Source: an uncultured Granulosicoccaceae bacterium
Lineage (GTDB): Bacteria; Pseudomonadota; Gammaproteobacteria; Granulosicoccales; Granulosicoccaceae
NCBI GenBank assembly: GCA_937930305.1
Contig: CALGLE010000016.1
Location: 1-39,601, forward strand
Length of the DNA stretch: 39,601 nucleotides
Reading direction: 5' to 3'
The position numbers were made by a program, and so were the translations under genes. Shown here in pieces: positions 33,588 to 39,601 of this stretch. The notes beneath the pieces were generated by a model, which was not told the DNA's origin, did no database searches, and saw only the letters and a program-made list of their open reading frames with translations. How positions within the stretch are numbered: position 1 is the stretch's first letter; every line of letters starts with the position of its first letter.

Positions 33588-35507
33588 TTAACGACCTGGT
33601 GGATTGATCACCCGAACTTCAATGCGGCGATTCCTATTTCGATCACTTTCCGTAACCGATTGCGCGACAGGTAAAGCGTCACCATAGGCCTCAGCCAATA
33701 ATCGACGTCGATCAATTCCTTGTGACGCTAAGTAGTCCACCAAAGTGTTTGCTTGATCGCGACTTAAAGACAAGTTGGCCACGTTGTCAGCTGGCTCGTT
33801 TACATGAACCATCAACGCAACTTTTACTTGAGAATGCATTTTTAGCTGCTCAGATACTTTTGCCAATTCGGACTTGGCCGAAGCTTCAAGATCAGTCGTT
33901 CCAGGCTTAAATTTTACGCCTCGTAACGGCCCCCCTAATCCCAAACTAGAGATTCTTATGGCAGGCAACAAAGCTGAATCTCTCAACGATTTCGCTGGTA
34001 ACGCAGCGCCTAACACGGGTTCGCCATTCACGGCACTGTCATTTGCATTCACACCTGGCGCTCTATCCATACCCTCGGCCATATTGGCCAAGGCGAGAAT
34101 GTCGTCAGTTTTCATCGTCACATCCATTTTTTTCGATGACGGTTTACTTGCAGCGCTTGTCGATGCAACTGTTGAGGAAGCTTGGCTTAGCGGTGATTGG
34201 CTGGCAATTTCTAAAGGCGTTAAGCTGGGCAAAGTCACAAGCTGTACCCGCCGATTCGCTTGCCGACCCTCTGCCGTGTCGTTGGAGGCAATGGGCTTTG
34301 CTTCCCCATAACCTTTGGCAACCAGTTGCTTAGCTCCAACACCTTGTTTAATCATGTAATTCACCACAGCATCCGCTCTGGCTGTGGATACAATGTGGTT
34401 AATTTCCTCTGGGCCTTGATTGTCAGCATGCGCTTGCACTTCAATGCGCGCTTCAGGAAACGCTAACAACACATCAACCACCTCATCGATGGCACCGCGA
34501 GATTTAGGCGACAACCAATGCGTGCCCGGTTTAAAAGTGACGTTAGATAAAATAGAGTCAAACAGCCCACAGCCATTTTGGCTAACAGCGGTGTTTTTAG
34601 CGGTATCTTTACAAAGATCCACGGAATCACTAACAGAATCACCGTCGGAATCGCCCTGTTGCACCGGCTGCGACCAAAGCGATGCATGTGGCCCTTGATG
34701 CACAAGTGAAACATGCCCAGGGGCAGCTTCATTGCTGGGTAATGCCGCTCCTAAAGAGGGTTCGAATGTCGGGTTAGATGTGGAAGGAACCGCATCTTTG
34801 GCAACGCTTGCCACCACGTTTCCAAATTGCCTTGCGGACATGCCCAACCGGTAAACAACGCCAAGACCAAACATTGTCGCGTCTTCATCAAAACGCGTCA
34901 CTTCACCGCGAAACGCTAAGCCGTTTCCAAAACCGTATTCCGCTCCAACACCCAGCAATACATTCGATTTACTGCCATCGAAGGGTTGAACAATGGAGGC
35001 CCGTTGCACCAGGGAATAACCTAAACGCCCGTAGCCCTGCCAACCTTGACGATGCGATCTTTTTCTCGCATCACCTAAACCATAGAACAAAGCGCTAGAG
35101 GTGATAGAGGTGTAGCTAACGTCTGCTTCCACTTCTCTCACCGTTGCTGAACCGAGAACCGATGTGTCTAGCTCCATCGATAACAGTGGGCTGACATCAA
35201 CGCCTAAACGCAGTTGCGTTGAAGCGCCTTCTCGATCAGAAATGGTGTACCGCGTACCGTCTGTATCGGGGCTCAGGCGTGTGGAACCTGCGGATGCACC
35301 TGCATAGACCCGGCTTGCGAAATTTTGAGCGTTGTGCTGTGCGAACAAAGACGATGCCGCATCCGATGTTTTTTCACTGATACTTTCCAGTGTTGAACAT
35401 CCGTTAAGCATCATCAAGGCGCACAGCGATACGCCAGCTGACAACAATGGCCGCAACGTAGGTTTAAGCACGAACGCTTTTGTAGAGGGTTTGATTCGGA
35501 CCAACAT
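33588..35507 (-). CDS. Barrel lipoprotein with two OmpA-like domains
   Basis: A 639-residue envelope protein. The signal ends LLSAGVSLCALMMLNGCSTL, lipobox L-N-G-C (C37). The predicted barrel covers about 62-225 (RVYAGASAGSTRLSPDTDGT, LLGVGAEYGFGNGLAFRGEVTRFDED). A TSP3-like turn DSDGDSVSDSVDLCKDT leads into OmpA domain 1 (about 310-430), with VQAHADNQG and VSTARADAV: Asp and Arg both kept. After a Ser/Ala-rich linker, OmpA domain 2 (about 530-639) reads MVHVNEPADN and LSRDQANTL: Asp is Asn and Arg is Gln, so peptidoglycan binding is probably lost. Two OmpA domains on one barrel protein is unusual. Confidence 0.83.
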   Translation of the reverse strand: MLVRIKPSTKAFVLKPTLRPLLSAGVSLCALMMLNGCSTLESISEKTSDAASSLFAQHNAQNFASRVYAGASAGSTRLSPDTDGTRYTISDREGASTQLRLGVDVSPLLSMELDTSVLGSATVREVEADVSYTSITSSALFYGLGDARKRSHRQGWQGYGRLGYSLVQRASIVQPFDGSKSNVLLGVGAEYGFGNGLAFRGEVTRFDEDATMFGLGVVYRLGMSARQFGNVVASVAKDAVPSTSNPTFEPSLGAALPSNEAAPGHVSLVHQGPHASLWSQPVQQGDSDGDSVSDSVDLCKDTAKNTAVSQNGCGLFDSILSNVTFKPGTHWLSPKSRGAIDEVVDVLLAFPEARIEVQAHADNQGPEEINHIVSTARADAVVNYMIKQGVGAKQLVAKGYGEAKPIASNDTAEGRQANRRVQLVTLPSLTPLEIASQSPLSQASSTVASTSAASKPSSKKMDVTMKTDDILALANMAEGMDRAPGVNANDSAVNGEPVLGAALPAKSLRDSALLPAIRISSLGLGGPLRGVKFKPGTTDLEASAKSELAKVSEQLKMHSQVKVALMVHVNEPADNVANLSLSRDQANTLVDYLASQGIDRRRLLAEAYGDALPVAQSVTESDRNRNRRIEVRVINPPGR

Positions 35508-35545
35508 GGGGCGAATTTTCCGATAGACGCAGATTACTGCCCCAA

Positions 35546-35566
35546 GCGGTGCAAATTCCGCACCGC
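35546..35566. other. Hairpin between two barrel-OmpA genes
   Basis: GCGGTGC-AAATTCC-GCACCGC is a perfect 7-bp stem in the 81-base gap between two leftward paralogues. No T run follows, so it is more likely an mRNA processing or stability element than a full terminator. Confidence 0.45.
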
Positions 35567-35588
35567 CCGCGCCATTTCGCCGAATTAT

Positions 35589-36746
35589 CTAGGGTAGAAC
35601 GACAAATTCGATTCGGTTCGGCAACATTTCGCCCGCCGAAGTGCCAATTTTCACCACCGGTTCCTTATCACCAAAGGCACGAGCACCCAGGCGGCTGACA
35701 CTGACACCAGAGGCAACCAAGGCCTTAGCCACCGCCACCGCGCGCTGCTTTGACAGGGTCTGAGCCGCGTTAGCGCCCCGGATTGACGCCGCATGGGCTC
35801 GAATTTCAATTCGAACATTAGGCGCCTGTTGCATAGCAGCCGCTAGCAAAGTGATGGATGACTGAGATTCTGAAGTCAGTTGTGCCCGCTCACCAATGAA
35901 CTGTAAGTCGCGACGCACACCGGATAATTGCGCGCAGCCATCCACCCCAACAGGTTCGTTGCCCACTGGCTTTTCACAGCCCACTAACGCAAGGGAGGGT
36001 TCACTAGCTTGTGAGGGTGCTGTCGGGGACGTGGGAATGGGAAGCCGACGCGGTTCCTCCGATGGTATCGGTGCGGGAACCGGGTCTGGGGTTGCTATTG
36101 GCTCAGGCAGCGGCCGCGGTTGTTGGGTTTGCCTGGGTGGATTAGCGACGGGACGAGATCGTCCGCTGGTATCAAACGGACGCAAAACAACACCGGCCGT
36201 CAAAGCTTGAACATCCCCGTCGAAAGTTGCTAGTTCACCGCGTAAAGCCAATAACGAATTCATTGACCATTCCACGCCAATGCCCGCCCAAATAGCGGTG
36301 TTATTCGCCTCTTCCAAAGGCAAATCACTCTCGTTATCAATTTGATTAATCCCTAATCGCAAATAACTCCAAAGCCCTTCACGCTCTGCAATATCACGCA
36401 CATCGCCAAATAAATGAAACACCGCACTCAGCGATATCGCTGAGTAATCAATATCTTCATCGCTTTGCCCTGTCCCGCTCAAAGTGGCTGTGCCCAGTTG
36501 GCTGTAACCGCCCTCAATCGCCCATCGATCACTGAGATCGACACCCAACAATAAATTAAACCCCACACTGTTGGATTCCGAAACACTCAGCCCGGATGTA
36601 CCCGGGTCGGGTGAGAGTCGGACCAGTCCGGCATTTAACGCAACGTACGGGTCAATACGAAATTCAGCGGCGACTGGCGCGCATACCCCAAGGGCAACAC
36701 CCACAGCCATTGCAGGTTTAAATAGGCTTCGAATATCGAAAAGCAT
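35589..36746 (-). CDS. Barrel protein with degenerate OmpA domain
   Basis: From the ATG at 36746 (GAGTGGA upstream) the protein has 385 residues; a TTG at 36770 is less likely. Unlike its three neighbours it has an ordinary signal peptide (LFKPAMAVGVALGVCAPVAAEF, cleaved before EF), not a lipobox. The barrel spans about 28-195 (IDPYVALNAGLVRLSPDPG, WAIEGGYSQLGTATLSG, GVEWSMNSLLALRGELATFDGD). A Pro-rich linker ends CEKPVGNEPVGVDGC, apparently the remnant of the TSP3 turn of its paralogues. The OmpA-like domain reads IRAHAASIRGANAA: Asp is Ala, while LSKQRAVAV keeps Arg. First gene of the leftward series. Confidence 0.82.
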   Translation of the reverse strand: MLFDIRSLFKPAMAVGVALGVCAPVAAEFRIDPYVALNAGLVRLSPDPGTSGLSVSESNSVGFNLLLGVDLSDRWAIEGGYSQLGTATLSGTGQSDEDIDYSAISLSAVFHLFGDVRDIAEREGLWSYLRLGINQIDNESDLPLEEANNTAIWAGIGVEWSMNSLLALRGELATFDGDVQALTAGVVLRPFDTSGRSRPVANPPRQTQQPRPLPEPIATPDPVPAPIPSEEPRRLPIPTSPTAPSQASEPSLALVGCEKPVGNEPVGVDGCAQLSGVRRDLQFIGERAQLTSESQSSITLLAAAMQQAPNVRIEIRAHAASIRGANAAQTLSKQRAVAVAKALVASGVSVSRLGARAFGDKEPVVKIGTSAGEMLPNRIEFVVLP

Positions 36747-37286
36747 TGCTGTAATCCACTCAAGCGACAACCATTCTCAAAGGAATAATTTCCGCAGTAT
36801 CAATGTTTTGGGCTCTGCACGTATCGCGCCTGAGATAACCAGCAATTTGATATGACTTCATCGCCAACCAGCATAGCGCTAGGATTGCGCATAATCTGCA
36901 GGTTAGATTACAAAGTCATTCGCTGCCGTACAGACGCATTTAACCCTCATCAGCAATAAACGATAGCGCATGGAACTCAAACCGGCTTAAATAATTTTAT
37001 AACGCACTGATCGCACGAGGGATTTATCAGTGGGATATTAAGCGTGTGAAAATGAAGTGAGCTTAAAAAACACTGGTTGTTACGCACACGATTGAGTGCC
37101 TGGCGCTTGCGTTGTGTCGAGTTGAAAAGAGTCGCCGTCCTTGGCGCAAATGCATCCTGCGTTAATCACCACTTGGAGGAGATCCACCGAATGTGAATAA
37201 GCTAATTCGCATTCGATTAACCGAGTATAGACCGCTAAATTTGAATAAATACCGATCCCGTCCTTTTGTACAGTTTTAACCGCATA
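36747..37286. other. Long intergenic region, possible promoter and tiny ORF
   Basis: These 540 bases lie upstream of the barrel-OmpA series and 3' of the VTT protein gene. They are AT-rich and must hold the promoter of the leftward series. A strong Shine-Dalgarno-like GGAGGAG (about 37175-37181) on the plus strand precedes ATG-TGA, a minimal start-stop. It also precedes an overlapping GTG frame (37193-37279, 28 codons, VNKLIRIRLTEYRPLNLNKY and ending QF). Either may be chance. Nothing else was recognised. Confidence 0.35.
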
Positions 37287-37955
37287 TTAGCTCTGCGAAG
37301 CCTGACGAGCAGCGCTTCGGGATAATAGCCAAAGGCCGATGAAAAACGAAATTAGCAAAAGAACGACGCTAATCAACAGTTGGGAACGAGAACCGACTCG
37401 AATCCCACTGCCAATGAGCGCAAATACCAACATTTGCGGAACATAGCCAACAAAAGATGCCAGTAAAAACAATCGAGGATTTATTTGACTGACACCCGCA
37501 GCGACATTGGTCAGCAAATTGGTGCCTAAAGGCTGAAACCTCAACATGACGACTTTCCAGAAGGCATCGTGCACAGTCAGTGCGTCCAATTTGTTAACCA
37601 GGCTCTGATAGCGCCGCTTTATCCAACCCCGTAAAAATCGGCGCGAAAACGTAAAGGCAATACCGCAACCGATAATAGCCATCGTTAAAGAGAGCGCTAC
37701 CCCAGGCACCACCCCAAACGCAAATCCAGATATGAACGCGAACAGCTGACGCGGCAAGCCGACAGCTGTGGCTGAAATACCAATAATAATGAACGCAAGC
37801 AATTCAAACACAGAGGCGTTCTGAAGCCTAAGACCCAAGCGCTGAGCCTGCGACCATTCGTTCGGCGGGGATTGTGTGAGCAGGACAAGTAACGCCAGCA
37901 GCAACGCCAGCGCCAAGATCACCAGCACTTTATGGTTACGCAGCGTAGATAGCAT
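37287..37955 (-). CDS. TVP38/TMEM64 (VTT domain) membrane protein
   Basis: A 222-residue inner-membrane protein of the DedA/VTT superfamily, whose members move or scramble lipids such as undecaprenyl phosphate or phospholipids. The role of this one is unknown. The first helix is VLVILALALLLALLVLL (10-26). The conserved core has AVGLPRQLFAFISGFAFGVVPG (about 62-83) followed by a re-entrant-type second loop with MLRFQPLGTNLLTNVAAGVSQI (about 136-157), matching the FxR-F-P pattern of the family with Gln before Pro. The C terminus is a final helix and basic tail. It appears to be monocistronic. Confidence 0.88.
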   Translation of the reverse strand: MLSTLRNHKVLVILALALLLALLVLLTQSPPNEWSQAQRLGLRLQNASVFELLAFIIIGISATAVGLPRQLFAFISGFAFGVVPGVALSLTMAIIGCGIAFTFSRRFLRGWIKRRYQSLVNKLDALTVHDAFWKVVMLRFQPLGTNLLTNVAAGVSQINPRLFLLASFVGYVPQMLVFALIGSGIRVGSRSQLLISVVLLLISFFIGLWLLSRSAARQASQS

Positions 37956-38231
37956 GGGGTTTTGACGACTGATGATCTTGAGGGTTCAATGTCATAGTCG
38001 GCATTATCCAATTAATTGGGAAGTTTAAGTCGCCGTGTTTGATATCACTTGACTGGGCAGCAGACTAGTCAGCCGTTGTTCGATGAATAGTTGTTGAGTT
38101 TTTTGACCGAGGGCGATTGAGGCTTGTTTTGATAGGGATGTTGCACGGCAGATGATTAATCGCACGGCATGATGGCCAGAGCACTTGTGAAAAAATAGGT
38201 TAAAGAAACAGATCTCCAGCAAAGCGCTTCA
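37956..38231. other. Gap between VTT gene and ISL3 element
   Basis: The 276 bases contain a minus-strand open frame (38025-38222, 65 codons, starting MLEICFFNLFFHKC) without a clear ribosome site or recognisable family. It may be a remnant cut by the insertion sequence. No terminator or RNA gene was seen. Confidence 0.3.
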
Positions 38232-39534
38232 GGCTCTACATCATTAACGGGGGACACCGGGATTCATTAGACTGGTTTTGCGACAAATCAATTTAATGGA
38301 GATACACCGATGTCTCTCGCCTCTCGCATTTTAGGTATTCCGGGCCTAGAAGTCGAACGCGTCGATTGGAATACGAAGATCGACGTCTGGGCTAAGCCCA
38401 GCAAACGCCCCTCCTGCTTGTACTGTGGCTGCCATCATCTTCGGATCAAGGCCACCGATACGCGCACGGTGAAACACTCTCGACAGGGCAATCGGGTCGT
38501 TATGCTGCACCTGAAAGCCCCTAAATATCACTGCCAAGCCTGTGGTCGTTATTTCTGCCATCGCTTCACGGGTATACGACCTCGATTCCGAGCATCCGAA
38601 GGTTATCGTCTAGAGGTTTTTGAAGCGCACGATGGCGGTGTAACCCAACGTAAGCTCTCCAACACGCACAATATTAGTTCAGCGACTGTCGAACGCTGGT
38701 ATCGCTATCACATCGATCAAAAGCTTTCCGAATGCTCCAATCGACGGTGCCCCGAAGTCATGGGTATTGATGAACATTTCTTTACCCGCAAGAAGGGCTA
38801 CGCCACAACCTTTGTCGATCTGGGCAAACACCACGTATTTGATGTGCAGCTCGGGCGCTCAAAAGCCAGCTTACGCCGCTATTTAAAGGCTTTGCCTCAT
38901 CGCGAGAACGTCAAAGTCATGGTGATGGATCTGTCTGAAACCTACCGCAGTATCGCCCGCCGGTACTTCCCAAACGCCACCATCGTGGCGGACCGTTTCC
39001 ATGTGGTGCGTTTAATCAATCACCACTTTCTGAACGCGTGGAAACAGCAAGACCCAGAAGGCCGAAAGAACCGAGGGTTGTTGAGCCTGATGCGCCGACA
39101 CGAATGGCGCTTGAAAGACGAGCAGCGTGAAAAGTTAGGCCGATACCTTGACGACTACCCGGGGTTAAAAGCGCTGTACGAAGCCAAGCAAAAGCTCATG
39201 CGATACGTGCTACTCAAGATGCTCACAGCGACACGCATGGCAAACAAATTACCCGGGTTCTTAGAACTCATCAAGCAACTGCACGACAGCCCTTTGAGAA
39301 CATTGGCCAAGACGTTGGACAGCTGGCTTCAACCCATTGTCGCCATGTGGCGATTCACCAAAAGTAACGGAATAACAGAAGGGTTCCACACTAAGATGGA
39401 GATGATGAGCAGACGGGCTTTTGGATTTAGGAACTTCGAAAACTACCGAACACGAGTCATGGCCCACTGTGGGTGGGATGGTATTATCAATCGTGTCTAG
39501 TGAATGCCCGTTCCCCCGTTAAGTGGGTAGAGCC
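38232..39534 (+). mobile_element. Complete ISL3-family insertion sequence
   Basis: The element is about 1.3 kb with one transposase gene. The ends are imperfect inverted repeats of about 40 bases: left 38232-38271 and right 39496-39534. Both start GGCTCTAC when read inward, share TTAACGGGGGA and end ATTCA(T/C)TAGA. GGCTCT is a common ISL3-family terminus. The 8 bases outside (GCGCTTCA on the left, CAATGGTG on the right) do not match, so the expected target duplication is absent. The right end lies 3 bases from a tRNA-Phe-like 3' end. Confidence 0.88.
38310..39500 (+). CDS. tnp: ISL3-family transposase
   Basis: A 396-residue DDE transposase. An N-terminal zinc-ribbon (CLYCGCHH at 36-43 and CQACGRYFC at 75-83) and a helix-turn-helix (about 110-135, TQRKLSNTHNISSATVERWY) bind DNA. 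The acidic catalytic residues are probably D154 (VMGIDEHFF), D228 (IVADRFHVV; D207 in VMVMDLSE is the other conserved acid) and E357 (NGITEGFHTKM), with the ISL3-typical end RRAFGFRNFENYRTRV. ATG at 38310 with GGAGA upstream. The frame is intact, so the element may still be active. The TAG stop lies inside the right inverted repeat. Confidence 0.95.
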   Translation: MSLASRILGIPGLEVERVDWNTKIDVWAKPSKRPSCLYCGCHHLRIKATDTRTVKHSRQGNRVVMLHLKAPKYHCQACGRYFCHRFTGIRPRFRASEGYRLEVFEAHDGGVTQRKLSNTHNISSATVERWYRYHIDQKLSECSNRRCPEVMGIDEHFFTRKKGYATTFVDLGKHHVFDVQLGRSKASLRRYLKALPHRENVKVMVMDLSETYRSIARRYFPNATIVADRFHVVRLINHHFLNAWKQQDPEGRKNRGLLSLMRRHEWRLKDEQREKLGRYLDDYPGLKALYEAKQKLMRYVLLKMLTATRMANKLPGFLELIKQLHDSPLRTLAKTLDSWLQPIVAMWRFTKSNGITEGFHTKMEMMSRRAFGFRNFENYRTRVMAHCGWDGIINRV

Positions 39535-39537
39535 CAA

Positions 39538-39561
39538 TGGTGGCCAGGGACAGAATCGAAC
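39538..39561 (-). tRNA. tRNA-Phe 3'-end fragment
   Basis: Read leftward, this is GTTCGATTCTGTCCCTGGCC followed by ACCA: T loop, 3' T stem, 3' acceptor strand CCTGGCC, discriminator A and CCA. The acceptor strand and T loop match Pseudomonas-type tRNA-Phe. The bases before it (GGCCG) do not pair properly with CTGTC, and no anticodon arm follows within the window, so it is a displaced end, not a complete gene. Confidence 0.6.
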
Positions 39562-39587
39562 CGGCCGGCGTCCCGGGGTCGACACAT

Positions 39588-39601
39588 CGTGTCGGCAGTT
39601 C
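39588..39601 (+). tRNA. Second tRNA-Phe-like piece, opposite strand, cut by window end
   Basis: CGTGTCGGCAGTTC matches the variable loop and 5' T stem of the same tRNA-Phe, and its GGCAG would pair correctly with the CTGTC of the fragment at 39538-39561. It is in the opposite orientation. A small palindrome (CGACAC-ATC-GTGTCG, 39580-39594) precedes it. It may continue into a tRNA 3' end beyond the window. Confidence 0.4.

Noticed and set aside
39538..39601. Complete tRNA gene at the right edge
   Set aside because: No anticodon arm with the required U33 can be placed in either orientation, and the T stem of the minus-strand piece has a mismatch.

Overview
The window reads as a chromosomal segment of a gammaproteobacterium, probably marine or aquatic. 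The evidence is a long class II ketol-acid reductoisomerase with a divergent IlvY, the holD-rimI-prfC neighbourhood, a chromosomal-type integron integrase, CRP-type boxes, and a fragment at the right edge that matches the acceptor and T arm of a Pseudomonas-type tRNA-Phe. The species cannot be named from sequence alone.

Left edge (1-3420): an integron integrase whose cassette array, if there is one, would lie left of the window. It is followed by a direct-repeat/inverted-repeat block, an AEC-family transporter, a small lipoprotein and a membrane-anchored thioredoxin-like protein. A bidirectional terminator closes this part. Nucleobase block (3444-9611): a BMP-type ABC importer (ATPase, two permeases, binding protein) runs leftward and is divergent from guanine deaminase, suggesting purine uptake and salvage.

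Branched-chain amino acid blocks: ilvC is translationally chained to a ModF-like double ATPase and an ABM-fold protein, with ilvY divergent (9600-13906). Further right, ilvI-ilvH-pssA runs into holD-like, rimI and prfC (19275-25001). Between these blocks lie a formyltransferase/beta-propeller fusion protein, a type II NADH dehydrogenase, a TrxR-like flavoprotein reductase and a small outer-membrane barrel with a perfect CRP-type box upstream. BepA-type M48 protease and PEP carboxykinase follow (25487-28644).

Envelope cluster (29026-36746): five leftward genes. Four are paralogous proteins with an export signal (three of them lipoproteins), a predicted beta-barrel and OmpA-like domain(s). The fifth encodes a GEVED/thrombospondin-type-3 calcium-repeat protein ending in a Cys-containing sorting tail. 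One of the barrel genes has a perfect CRP-type box upstream. Three of the five OmpA-like domains have lost the aspartate that binds diaminopimelate in studied homologues, and one has lost the arginine too. This set of diverging paralogues is the best candidate here for an undescribed surface system.

Right edge (37287-39601): a VTT/TVP38 membrane protein, a complete ISL3-family insertion sequence, and pieces of a tRNA-Phe 3' end in opposite orientations. This looks like an integration or rearrangement boundary.
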